NCBI GenBank assembly: GCA_963764305.1
Contig: CAVXSD010000007.1
Coordinates: 248,001 to 312,000 of the forward strand
Direction of reading: 5' to 3'
Length of the DNA: 64,000 nt
DNA from: Bog-473 sp963764305
GTDB taxonomy: Bacteria > Actinomycetota > Acidimicrobiia > Acidimicrobiales > RAAP-2
Program-made: the position numbers and the translations under genes
The notes under the pieces: model-generated
What the model saw: only the letters and a program-made list of their open reading frames with translations
What the model was told of the DNA's origin: nothing
Database searches by the model: none
In this document: piece after piece, positions 11,595 to 20,005 of the stretch
How positions within the stretch are numbered: the first letter of the stretch is position 1
Layout of the letters: each line of letters starts with the position of its first letter

Positions 11595-12119
11595 ATGCCT
11601 GGACCGAACTGGGCCGAGCAGGTCACGGCCATCGCCACCGCCGTCGGCGCCCTTGGGCTACTCGGCGCCCTCGGCGCAGCTGTGTTCGCCGGCCAACAGG
11701 TCAAAGAAGCGAGAAAGGCTCGGGAGTCCCAGATCGCAGCCGACTTCTTCCGACGATGGAACGAGGACGCGCTCTTGGAGACGCGCCGCCTCGTCGCCAC
11801 CTTCGAAACGAGAGAGGCGCTGAGTGCGGCATTTCAAGGCTTCATTGCATCGAATGCCGATGAGGCGTACGTCTTGTACCGAGAACTCGATTACTTCGAG
11901 CAGCTGGCGGCGCTCGAGCACGTCGGCGCCTTTGACTTCGAACTGATCAGGTTGCTACTCGGACGAACGTTGATCGATCGCTGGGAAATGTGGAAGCCGT
12001 CCATAGATGCCATGAGGGGAACGGGTGGGTATCCAATGTTCGAGGCGCTCGTCGCGAAGATGAGCAACGCCCTCGCCTCCGCCGGCACGGGCGATTCCTT
12101 TCGGTCCACCGCCCCCTAG
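11595..12119 (+). CDS. Membrane-anchored protein of unknown function, DUF4760-like
   Basis: 174 residues. One N-terminal transmembrane helix (about 10-32, rich in AVGALGLLGALGAA) is followed by a helical cytoplasmic region with QVKEARKARE and ADFFRRWNED. The pattern of one helix followed by a RRWN-like segment resembles DUF4760 and related small proteins often found in accessory regions. Base composition is lower in GC than the neighbours, and codon use is less biased. No partner gene is evident. The function is unknown. Confidence 0.7.
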   Translation: MPGPNWAEQVTAIATAVGALGLLGALGAAVFAGQQVKEARKARESQIAADFFRRWNEDALLETRRLVATFETREALSAAFQGFIASNADEAYVLYRELDYFEQLAALEHVGAFDFELIRLLLGRTLIDRWEMWKPSIDAMRGTGGYPMFEALVAKMSNALASAGTGDSFRSTAP

Positions 12120-12406
12120 TTCGATCGGTCGCATCGACACGATGGCTCTGGCAGCGCCTGTCCCGCTGCATCGCCAGCTGGGGTGCGGTTGAGACCCCCA
12201 GAGTTGGACTGCCGTATCGATGGGTCATACCGCAGGACCCGAAATCTCGGCGTCCGCAAGCGACATCGCGGGGTGTATTGTCGTGATGGCTCAGTGAGAG
12301 CACCAGCGTCCCCGCTTACGGTGACAAGATCGAGAGTCCTGATGGGACCGAATGCCACATGGTGGGCTCGGCCGGCCCGGCAGCGCGAACTGCTCGGTCC
12401 CGAGCA
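12120..12406. other. Intergenic stretch without a recognisable gene
   Basis: Lower-GC spacer between two small unknown genes. Short open frames exist in several phases, but none has a convincing start, Shine-Dalgarno or recognisable motif. Confidence 0.6.
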
Positions 12407-12676
12407 ATGACCGGCGCGTACGACACGGGCATGGACCTTCTCATCGAGTCTGCCAATGAGCTCGATATGGCAGCCGGTGCGTGTGAGAGCCCGGACGATG
12501 CGGCGCGCCTCTTTGCACTGGCGGACCGGATCAAGAGGTACCTGGCGATGAGCCGTCCCACCACGACTCTTGGAATGCGCCGGATCGTCTCGGACGGCGC
12601 GTGGCTCACGGATGAAGACGTGATCCATCGGACAGGAGAGTTCAATCAGTCCCACATACGAATCGTGTCGGGCTGA
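12407..12676 (+). CDS. Small hypothetical protein
   Basis: 89 residues from an ATG, acidic and helical in its first half (MDLLIESANELDMAAGA, then DDAARLFALADRIKRYL). No family is recognised. The composition looks protein-like and there is no competing frame. The Shine-Dalgarno is weak, so it could be spurious or transcribed with the NTF2-like gene downstream. Confidence 0.45.
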   Translation: MTGAYDTGMDLLIESANELDMAAGACESPDDAARLFALADRIKRYLAMSRPTTTLGMRRIVSDGAWLTDEDVIHRTGEFNQSHIRIVSG

Positions 12677-12751
12677 ACGTTCGCAGGTCGCATCAGCACG
12701 GGTGGACTCGGCACGTTCCTGGGACAGCATCGGCACGATCAGGACGGTGAC

Positions 12752-13171
12752 GTGACAACGACGAGCGACGCGTCGAGTGCTGGTGAGCTCTCCGCCAAGG
12801 TGCTGGATTTCGAGCGGATCGTGAAGGAGACGGTCACCAAGGCCAAAGAGCCCGGGTTCAGCCCCGAGGACTGGGCACCGCTGGCTGAACTGGTGGCCGT
12901 CGACGAGTTCGAGCGGGTGGGCTGCTGGCTCGAGGTGATGAACTGGACCGAGTACACGGAGTTCCTGACCAAGTGGGCCTCGCAGACCGCGTTCGAGACG
13001 GAGCGGCGGCGGATCTCCGAACTGCCCGGTCTCGTCTTCTTGGAACTGCAGGAGACGAACACCACAGAGTCGCGGTCCACCGTGGTCAACTCGCTCTCGG
13101 TCTACGAGTTCAACGACGCCGGCAAGATCCGGCATCTCGACATCTACCTCCAGCGCGAGCTCTCGGCGTAG
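12752..13171 (+). CDS. NTF2/SnoaL-like small protein
   Basis: 139 residues starting at GTG with an AGGACGG site just upstream. The pattern of a helical N-terminal half, followed by VFLELQET, SLSVYEFNDAGKIRHLDIYL and a terminal strand, is typical of the SnoaL/NTF2 cone fold. In related proteins this last segment lines a ligand pocket. No conserved catalytic Asp/His pair can be assigned with certainty. It converges on the next gene. Confidence 0.65.
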   Translation: MTTTSDASSAGELSAKVLDFERIVKETVTKAKEPGFSPEDWAPLAELVAVDEFERVGCWLEVMNWTEYTEFLTKWASQTAFETERRRISELPGLVFLELQETNTTESRSTVVNSLSVYEFNDAGKIRHLDIYLQRELSA

Positions 13172-13195
13172 CAGGAGCGCCGCCGGCCCGGTGCC

Positions 13196-13945
13196 TCAGG
13201 GGCAGAACCGGCCCCAGTCGTACGCCACCAGGCTGTGGAACGGTGCGGCCAGCAGAGGCTTCACCGCCTTCTCCGACCAACGCTTCCGGAGGGCCGGTCC
13301 CAGCCTCCGTGCCACGTCGGGCGGCTCGTCGTCGAGGAAGAGATAGCTGATGTGCAGGCCGCTGTTGTCCCTGGTGCAATACGGGGCCTCCAGAGGCTCG
13401 GCCGCGCCCCACCACGCACCCCCCACGCCGGAAACGTCGACGAGACACCGGGCCGGCTCCTCCCCGCGCTCCACCAGGATGTAGACGCCCTTGGTCGGCC
13501 ACCAGGGCAGCACGTCCGCACCGACCTTGATGCGGGGAGCGGCCGCCATCCCATCGAGGCGATAGGCGCCCCGTTCCACCATCGGGAGCAGGTATGGTGC
13601 CCGGCCGGCTTCGCGCAGTGCCACGCTCAAGGCGTTGAAGTCGTCCATCGCCGCGAGTCCCGTGAACAGGTAGGTCATGAGGTGGTCCGTGGCGTCGAAG
13701 CGCTCCGCGCTGGCGGCCCGCGCCGCCCGGCAGGCGGGGGTCGAGACCAGACGGAACGACGTGCGCAACATGGTGAGGCGCTGCTGTTCGGGACGGTGGT
13801 CGAGCGAGTGCCATTCGAGATAGTCGGCGTCCCGGCCTTCGGGATGCCGCTCCGAGAACGAGGTGAAGATCGTGGTGACATCCGTGCGCCCCGTGGCCAC
13901 CACCGCGGGAGATGCATCGGACGGAGTTCCGACGAGCGCCGACAT
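13196..13945 (-). CDS. Conserved hypothetical protein with EthD-like features
   Basis: 249 residues counted from the ATG at 13945 (MSALVGTPSD); the longer open frame upstream is low-complexity arginine-rich sequence. Near residue 40 it carries YLEWHSLDHRPEQQRL, which resembles the substrate-facing WH..DH segment of dimeric alpha/beta-barrel (EthD-type) proteins. RAARAASAERFDATDHLMTY follows. The second half may be a repeat of the fold (GLHISYLFLDDEPP). The function is unknown. It is divergent from the NAD epimerase at 14113 with a 167-bp gap. Confidence 0.6.
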   Translation of the reverse strand: MSALVGTPSDASPAVVATGRTDVTTIFTSFSERHPEGRDADYLEWHSLDHRPEQQRLTMLRTSFRLVSTPACRAARAASAERFDATDHLMTYLFTGLAAMDDFNALSVALREAGRAPYLLPMVERGAYRLDGMAAAPRIKVGADVLPWWPTKGVYILVERGEEPARCLVDVSGVGGAWWGAAEPLEAPYCTRDNSGLHISYLFLDDEPPDVARRLGPALRKRWSEKAVKPLLAAPFHSLVAYDWGRFCP

Positions 13946-14112
13946 GGAGACGAATCTACGTGGGCCGCGCCGGCGGCGCATGCGGGCGGCCCGGCGCCCG
14001 AATTCTTGACGACGTGCGAGGCGTCTCCTACGGTGCCGACGCAGAAGTTCGGCCGCGCTGCCGCCATGCCGGCGCCGCGGGGCCAACCCCGAAGCAGCGG
14101 AGGCCCGCCGGC

Positions 14113-15009
14113 ATGCTCCAAGGCGAGAAGGTCCTCATCACCGGTGCCAGCGGGAAGATCGCCTTCCCGATCGCCCGCCTGCTGGCGCAGGACAACGATG
14201 TCTGGGGCGTGGCCCGGCTGCGAGATCCCGCACAACGCCAGCGGCTCGAGAGCGTCGGCGTGCGACCGGTTCCCCTCGACATCTCAGGCGGTGACTTCTC
14301 GACCCTGCCCGGCGACTTCACCTACGTCTTCCACGCCGCGGTCGACACCGGGACGGGGGACTGGCGTCGTTGCGTCGACACCAACGCACGGGTCCCGGGC
14401 GACCTTGTGTACCACTGCCGCACGGCCAAGGGCTTCGTGTACTGCTCGACCGGCTCTATCTACGCGTACCAGGGACAGCGACCTCTGAAAGAGGACGACC
14501 CACCGGGTGTCCCGCAGCGGGCGAACTACAGCTTCTCGAAGGTCGCCGGGGAGCAGGTCTGCGCCTGGGTGGCGACGCACTTCGACGTCCCGCTCACGAT
14601 CATCCGGATCTGCTCGACCTACGGGCCCGAGGGAGGCGCCCCGGCCGACCGCCTGGAGAGGATGCTGCGGGGAGAGCCGATCCGCCTGTACCCGGACCCG
14701 CCCAACAACTTCAACCCGATCTACGAGGACGACTACGTCGAGCTCGGCATCCGGGCGATGGAGGTCGCCGCCGTGCCGCCGGTGACCGTCAACTGGGGAG
14801 GCAGCGAGACCGTGAGCGCCGAGGAGTACTGCGCCTACATGGGCGAGCTCGTGGGTGTCGAGCCGATCTTCGAGTACAGCGAAGAGGCCCACACCCCGCT
14901 GTGGCCGGACCTGACGTCCATGCACGAGATCCTCGGTCGCACGAAGGTCCCCTGGCAGGAGGGGTTCCGTCGCATGATTCAGGCCCGCCACCCCGAGCTG
15001 CTCGCCTGA
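14113..15009 (+). CDS. NAD(P)-dependent epimerase/dehydratase
   Basis: Extended SDR of 298 residues. Rossmann motif ITGASGKIA (GxxGxxA) at residues 8-16, and catalytic YSFSK near residue 136. Substrate-domain segments are STYGPEGGAP and NFNPIYEDDYVELG. The late motif VTVNWGGSETVS recurs almost exactly in the epimerase at 49665-50585, marking the two as paralogues of one uncommon subfamily. The substrate is probably a nucleotide sugar or an activated hydroxy compound and cannot be read directly. Confidence 0.85.
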   Translation: MLQGEKVLITGASGKIAFPIARLLAQDNDVWGVARLRDPAQRQRLESVGVRPVPLDISGGDFSTLPGDFTYVFHAAVDTGTGDWRRCVDTNARVPGDLVYHCRTAKGFVYCSTGSIYAYQGQRPLKEDDPPGVPQRANYSFSKVAGEQVCAWVATHFDVPLTIIRICSTYGPEGGAPADRLERMLRGEPIRLYPDPPNNFNPIYEDDYVELGIRAMEVAAVPPVTVNWGGSETVSAEEYCAYMGELVGVEPIFEYSEEAHTPLWPDLTSMHEILGRTKVPWQEGFRRMIQARHPELLA

Positions 15010-15043
15010 GGCGACCGCGACGGTGTCGCTCAGTGGGTGGTGC

Positions 15044-16072
15044 TCAGCGGGGGCGGCGGCGCAGCGACGGGTCAGCAATCGCAGCGGGTACCCAGCCGAC
15101 GTCGGTGTCGTTGAGATCCGTGCCGGGCGCCACGATCTCGTCGATGCGGTCGAGCACGTCCGTGCTGAGGCGCAGTTCGAGTGCCGGGAGCTGTGACTCG
15201 AGGTGCTCCATGGTGCGCGGTCCGATGATGGGCGACGTCACGCCGGGGTGCTCGAGCACGAAGCCCAGCGCGAGCTGAATGAGCGAGAGTCCAGCGCCTT
15301 CGGCCAGCTCGGTCAGCGCGGTGACGGCCTCGAGCTTGGCGCGGTTGCCCGGCACCTCCATGTCGTAGTGGTGGGGCAGGAAGGTGGCGCGGCGGCTGGT
15401 GTTCTCCTTGCCCGGCCCGAACGAGCCCGAGAGCCAGCCTCCCGCCAGCGGGCTCCACGACAGCACGCCCATGCCGTACTTCTGGCACATGGGCAGCACG
15501 TCCTTCTCGATGCTGCGGACCAGAACGGAGTACGGCGGTTGCTCCGTGACGAAGCGCTCGCGGGCCCGGCGCTCGGCCACCCACTGCGCCTCGACGACCT
15601 CGTGCGCGGGGAAGGTGGAGCTGCCGAAATAGCGGATCTTGCCGGCCCGCACCAGATCGGTCAGCGCGCCCAACGTCTCGTCGATGTCGGTCTCGGGCGA
15701 GGGCCGGTGGATCTGGTAGAGGTCGATGTAGTCGACGCCGAGGCGGCGCAGGCTGTTGTCGCACTCGGCCATGATCCAGCGGCGTGAGTTCCCCTGCGCG
15801 TTGGGATCCTGACCCATCTGGCCGTGCACCTTCGTGGCCAGGACCATCTTGTGCCGCTTGGTCTGGGCCAGGGCCTTGCCGACGATCTCCTCGGACTCGC
15901 CGAACGAGTAGACGTCCGCGGTGTCGACGAAGTTGATGCCGGCGTCCAGGGCGGCGTGGATGATCCGGATGGAGTCGTCGTGGTCGGGGTTGCCGAAGGA
16001 CCCGAACATCATCGCCCCGAGGCAGAGGGGGCTGACCTTGAGGCCGGTTCTTCCGAGAGTGCGGTATTCCAT
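15044..16072 (-). CDS. Aldo/keto reductase
   Basis: NADPH-dependent (alpha/beta)8-barrel oxidoreductase of 342 residues starting MEYRTLGRTGLKVS, the standard opening of the YajO/YhdN-type group. The catalytic tetrad is visible: Asp in VDTADVY near 51, Tyr in the same motif, Lys in LATKVHG near 79 and His in QIHRPS near 119. The C-terminal cofactor loop reads SPIIGPRTMEHL. It converges on the upstream epimerase with a 34-bp gap. The physiological substrate is unknown. Confidence 0.92.
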   Translation of the reverse strand: MEYRTLGRTGLKVSPLCLGAMMFGSFGNPDHDDSIRIIHAALDAGINFVDTADVYSFGESEEIVGKALAQTKRHKMVLATKVHGQMGQDPNAQGNSRRWIMAECDNSLRRLGVDYIDLYQIHRPSPETDIDETLGALTDLVRAGKIRYFGSSTFPAHEVVEAQWVAERRARERFVTEQPPYSVLVRSIEKDVLPMCQKYGMGVLSWSPLAGGWLSGSFGPGKENTSRRATFLPHHYDMEVPGNRAKLEAVTALTELAEGAGLSLIQLALGFVLEHPGVTSPIIGPRTMEHLESQLPALELRLSTDVLDRIDEIVAPGTDLNDTDVGWVPAAIADPSLRRRPR

Positions 16073-16121
16073 CGGGCCGAATCTATCCACGGGCCCGACG
16101 ACGTGCATCGCGCTGAGGCCG

Positions 16122-17153
16122 TCAGAGGCGGCGGCAGGCGTCGGCGGCGGCCAGCAAGAGAACCGCATCGCCACTGCGACCGAAGCTGCGCAGGGCGGCC
16201 TCGGTCAGCTTGATGGCGTGCTCATCGCCCGAGGTCACCGCACGATCCACCAGGATCTCCGCGGCCGGGGGTGGATCCGTCGGGTGAGATGCGATCCGGT
16301 CGACGTCGTAGGCGACGTGCAACGCCGCCACGGCCTGCCAGACGTAGCCGAGGGCGGCGTCACGGTCTTCCTTGGCCAGCCACGGAAGCAGCAACTCGCA
16401 GGCAAGTGGTGATGTCACGGCGTGCAGGAGGCCGATCGCACCACCGCTTTCGGCATTGCGCAGGTACGCCCGCACTCCACCCGACGCCAGCTGGTCGAGC
16501 AGGTCCACCGCCCCGCCGGTCCAGCCGAGCGACGCCACCGCCTGCTCGAATTCGTCGGCGATGTCGGCCACGGCGGCGACCCGGTCGCTGATGAGCACCC
16601 GGTGCGGCGCGTCCTCGGGTAGGTAGGGCAGGTCGGCCAAGGCATCGGCCACCCCTTCCTGCCCGATCAGCAGTGGCGGCCCGGGCAGTTCCCGGTAGCT
16701 CGACGCCCAGAAGGCCAGGCCGTTCGCCACCTCGAGGCGCCGGGCCGGCGTGTCGGCAACGCCGAGCGCACGCAGCGCGTGACCGGTGCGGATGAGGCCG
16801 TGGGTGGCGGCGCCGACGGAGCCGGGGAGCAGGCGCGGCGCCCACTCCCCCACCACGGCAACGGTGGGTCGATCGGCGATCTCCCGCTCGAACAGCGCGA
16901 GCCATTCGGGGTAGCGGTCGGCCGTCCCGAGCGCCGCGGGCCAATCCTCCTCGGTCAGTGGCCGCGCCGCCGGCGGGGCGTCGTCCAGGCGCGTCCGGTA
17001 CCGCGCCACCCAGTCCGCGATGGCATCGTGGCGCCCCAGGTGAGCCAGTGCTTCCGCGGCCATGGGCCCGTGATTGGCCAGGCCGACCGATCCGAATCGA
17101 GGTGCAGTGCCGGCGAAGACGGTCAGGGCGTCGTCGAGGGCCTCCGTCTCCAT
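16122..17153 (-). CDS. Questin oxidase-like protein (DUF4243 family)
   Basis: 343 residues matching the family named after fungal questin oxidase. Hallmarks are the N-terminal SVGLANHGPMAAEALAHLG and the midsection SVGAATHGLIRTGHALRAL. The remaining histidine-containing helices fit the all-helical fold. In fungi the namesake catalyses a Baeyer-Villiger-like ring opening of an anthraquinone; bacterial members are uncharacterised, so the reaction is unknown. It is divergent from the CoA transferase with an 82-bp gap. Confidence 0.85.
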   Translation of the reverse strand: METEALDDALTVFAGTAPRFGSVGLANHGPMAAEALAHLGRHDAIADWVARYRTRLDDAPPAARPLTEEDWPAALGTADRYPEWLALFEREIADRPTVAVVGEWAPRLLPGSVGAATHGLIRTGHALRALGVADTPARRLEVANGLAFWASSYRELPGPPLLIGQEGVADALADLPYLPEDAPHRVLISDRVAAVADIADEFEQAVASLGWTGGAVDLLDQLASGGVRAYLRNAESGGAIGLLHAVTSPLACELLLPWLAKEDRDAALGYVWQAVAALHVAYDVDRIASHPTDPPPAAEILVDRAVTSGDEHAIKLTEAALRSFGRSGDAVLLLAAADACRRL

Positions 17154-17235
17154 CGTCCCAGTATGGCGAGCTGCGGCTCCGGGTGCCCGGGTCGGGGGCC
17201 GCTACGATCCGGCCTCTCTGACGACGGGAGGTCCG

Positions 17236-18477
17236 ATGGCGAAGACGCCACCACTGCACGGATTGAGGATCATCGAGTGCTCGGCCCTGGGGCCGGCCGC
17301 CATCACCACGGCCTTGGTCGACCTCGGCGCTGACGTGATCAAGGTCGAACCACCTGCAGGTGACTACATCCGCGAGATGACGTGGCCCATCGTCGAGGGC
17401 ACCTCCCTCATGCACCTGCACCTCAACCGGGGGAAGCGCTCCCTGGTGCTCGACCTGCGCACCGACGCCGGCGTCGCCATCCTGAAGGAACTGGCCACGG
17501 GCGCCGACGTCGTCGTCGAGGCCATGCGGCCGGGAGCGCTGGCGCGGCGCGGCGTCGGGTACGACGACCTGCGTGTCCTCAATCCAAAGATCGTCTTCTG
17601 CACCATCTCGGGCTACGGCATGACCGGCCCCTACCGGGACTACCCGAGCCACGGCGTCGCCTACGACACCTGGGCCGGCATCGTCAACGTCGCCACTGAC
17701 GACGAGGGGTTCACCTACATCCCCGAGCACGTCTCCATCGGAATCAACGCCGGTCCCCTCTACGGCGCCCTCGGCATCCTGGCCGCGGTCGTCCGCGCCC
17801 GCGAGATCGGCGAGAGCTCGTACATCGACCTCGCGCAATCCGACGCTGCGGCCGCCATGGACTGGTACCGCTCCGAGTCCTGGCGGGCCTACGAGCGACC
17901 CGAGTCGGAGGTGACCGGCAACAAGGCCGACAACTACGAGCGCCGCGCCCCGGGTACGGCCGGCATGGTCGAGGGCGTGCGCTACCAGGTCTACGAGACC
18001 GCCGACGGGCGCTACATCCTCTTCATGGCATCCGAGCAGGCCTTCTGGAAGAACTTCTGCGAGGCCGTGGACCGGCCGGACCTCTTCGAGCGCTGGCCGG
18101 GATCGAAATATGCGGACCACGCGAGGGGCAACCGCGAGCTCCGGCGCGAGCTGCGCGACATCTTTCGCACGAAGACGGCCGAGGAGTGGCTGGAATTCGG
18201 CGGGCGGGTGAACACGCCGATCGCGCCGGTCAACACGCCGCGCACGCTGCTCGACGACCCGCAGTTTGCCGACCGCTTCCCGCTCCTCCCCGCGTCGGAC
18301 ATGGGGGCGGACCAACTCTTCACGCCGCTGCACTTCGTCGGCGAGGATCTGCCGCACCCGGCGAAGGCGCCGACGGTCGGCCAGCACACCGAGGCTGTCC
18401 TGCGCTCGGTGCTGGGGTATGACGACAATCAGATCTCCACCGCGCGGGACGGGGGCGCATTCGGAACCGACACGTAG
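17236..18477 (+). CDS. Class III CoA transferase (CaiB/BaiF family)
   Basis: 413 residues starting at ATG with a GGGAGGT Shine-Dalgarno. N-terminal CoA-binding fold GLRIIECSALGPAA, then LGADVIKVEPPAGD and LNRGKRSLVLDL. The catalytic Asp lies in YIDLAQSDAA near residue 200, the position that forms the acyl-aspartyl intermediate in formyl-CoA transferase. The C-terminus has TPIAPVNTPRTLLDDPQF, typical of the family. Transfers CoA between carboxylic acids; donor and acceptor are not evident from the neighbours. Confidence 0.92.
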   Translation: MAKTPPLHGLRIIECSALGPAAITTALVDLGADVIKVEPPAGDYIREMTWPIVEGTSLMHLHLNRGKRSLVLDLRTDAGVAILKELATGADVVVEAMRPGALARRGVGYDDLRVLNPKIVFCTISGYGMTGPYRDYPSHGVAYDTWAGIVNVATDDEGFTYIPEHVSIGINAGPLYGALGILAAVVRAREIGESSYIDLAQSDAAAAMDWYRSESWRAYERPESEVTGNKADNYERRAPGTAGMVEGVRYQVYETADGRYILFMASEQAFWKNFCEAVDRPDLFERWPGSKYADHARGNRELRRELRDIFRTKTAEEWLEFGGRVNTPIAPVNTPRTLLDDPQFADRFPLLPASDMGADQLFTPLHFVGEDLPHPAKAPTVGQHTEAVLRSVLGYDDNQISTARDGGAFGTDT

Positions 18478-18555
18478 TCGGGCACGACCCGGTTGCCGGT
18501 CGACCCCCGCGGCCTGACCGGGACGGTGAGCCCTCCCGCCGGGGCGAGCGGTAGA

Positions 18556-19482
18556 TCACTCCCAGGGCGGCTTTCCGACCTCGATCCGGCTCAGCGAGGA
18601 CCGCACCCGGCCGAAGCGGCCGTCGTCCGCTGACCACTGCCGCCTGGCTTCGGAGATCTCCTCACGGCTGCGCCCGACGAAGTTCCACCACATGAGGACC
18701 GCCTCGGGAAACGGGACGCCGCCGAGCAACAAGGCGCGTGCCGGCGTCTTCACCTCGAACCGGCACTCGTCCCGGCCCAACCCGAGATAGGCCAGCACGC
18801 CAGGCTCCACCACCGCAGCGTCCACCGTGACACGGCCCTCGAGGACCACCAGGGCGTGTTCGTAGTCAGGTCGGAGCGGCACCACGGTGCCAGGCCCCCG
18901 TAGCCTGAGCTCCGCTCCCATGTGCTCGGTGTCGCGCCGCGCCGGCGAGCTGACCCCGGCCACGTCCCCCAAGAGCACGGTCCCCTCGGCGTGGTCGAGC
19001 TCGAGGCGCGGCAGCTCGGCATGATGCTCGAAGGCCGCCGGCCCGTCGCGGGTCTCGGCCGGCTGCGCCACCCAGAGCTGGACCGCGTGCACCTCTTCGG
19101 CCCGTGCCGGATCCTCCTCGGCGTGGGACACCCCGTGGCCCACGGTCATGAGGTTCAGCTGGCCCGGCCGGATCAGCTGCTCGGAACCCAGGCTGTCCAG
19201 ATGCAGGAGCTCGCCGGCCAGGAGCCAGGTCACGGTCTGGAGCCCCATGTGGGGATGCGGTCCGATACCGAAGGCCACGCCCGGTTCGACGGGCACGGGG
19301 CCGGCGTGATCGACGAAGCACCAGGACCCCACTGTGCGTCGCGGGCGCTGCGGGAGGACCCGGCGGACCGGCAACGAACCCACCTGGGTGAGGCGCCCTG
19401 GGGCGATCTCGACGACAGGACCGGAGGCCTCGACCGGGGCCCGGGGCACGGGTGCCGCGTCGTCGATGGCGACTGGTCCACT
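18556..19482 (-). CDS. Pirin family protein
   Basis: Bicupin of about 308 residues with a single metal site in the N-terminal cupin: GIGPHPHMGLQTVTW supplies His ligands near 80, and VGHGVSHAEED supplies His and Glu near 120. Some bacterial pirins oxidise quercetin and others modulate metabolic enzymes. It starts at GTG (19483-19485) behind a strong AGGAGG site 7 nt upstream. The 5' region contains two 27-bp direct repeats shared with the divergent acetyltransferase gene. Confidence 0.92.
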   Translation of the reverse strand, partial: SGPVAIDDAAPVPRAPVEASGPVVEIAPGRLTQVGSLPVRRVLPQRPRRTVGSWCFVDHAGPVPVEPGVAFGIGPHPHMGLQTVTWLLAGELLHLDSLGSEQLIRPGQLNLMTVGHGVSHAEEDPARAEEVHAVQLWVAQPAETRDGPAAFEHHAELPRLELDHAEGTVLLGDVAGVSSPARRDTEHMGAELRLRGPGTVVPLRPDYEHALVVLEGRVTVDAAVVEPGVLAYLGLGRDECRFEVKTPARALLLGGVPFPEAVLMWWNFVGRSREEISEARRQWSADDGRFGRVRSSLSRIEVGKPPWE

Positions 19483-19500
19483 CACGATGTTCCTCCTACG

Positions 19501-19554
19501 CCTTTAAGGTGGCAGCCGCAGAACCGGCCTTTAAGGTGTGAGCCGCAGAACCGC
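19501..19554. repeat. Two 27-bp direct repeats in the pirin/GNAT divergent promoter region
   Basis: Copies at 19501-19527 and 19528-19554 share cctttaaggtg and agccgcagaaccg with only two or three mismatches. They fill the gap between the divergent pirin and acetyltransferase genes. Possible tandem operator or a slippage duplication; no regulator gene is adjacent. Confidence 0.85.
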
Positions 19555-19575
19555 ATTGACCGGGAGGCAACACCC

Positions 19576-19893
19576 ATGACGATTCCCACCGAGGCACCGG
19601 TCGTCGACGATACCGCCGCCAGCCGCTTCGTCATCCGGAAGGATGGAACCGAGGCCGAGCTCGTCTATCTCGTTGAGGGCGAACGGATGCTGCTGCTCCA
19701 CACCGAAGTCCCCGAGGAGTGGGGCGGGCAGGGCATCGGCGGCCACCTGGTCCGCGCCGCCCTGGCGCGTGCCGAGACCGATGGTCTGACCGTGGTGCCC
19801 TGGTGCCCCTTCGCCCGCCGTTGGCTGCACGACCACGGCGACGAGGCAGCGACCGTCACCATCGACTGGGAGACACCACGTCCCCCGTCCTGA
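19576..19893 (+). CDS. Small GNAT-like acetyltransferase (YjdJ/Gtn-type)
   Basis: 105 residues, the size of the minimal Acetyltransf_CG group (PF14542). It contains the acetyl-CoA pyrophosphate loop EEWGGQGIGGHLVRAAL and the family motif VVPWCPFARRWL. GGGAGG lies before the ATG. Members of this group are compact GCN5 relatives with poorly known targets. Confidence 0.88.
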   Translation: MTIPTEAPVVDDTAASRFVIRKDGTEAELVYLVEGERMLLLHTEVPEEWGGQGIGGHLVRAALARAETDGLTVVPWCPFARRWLHDHGDEAATVTIDWETPRPPS

Positions 19894-20005
19894 GGCCCCC
19901 GCGTTCAGGCGTGGGCACGCAACGGGGCTGCCCTTGCGCGGCCAATTCCCACGGTGTAGTCCTTCACCGAGGATCTGGCACTTTCGACAGAGAGGGCGCG
20001 ACGAA

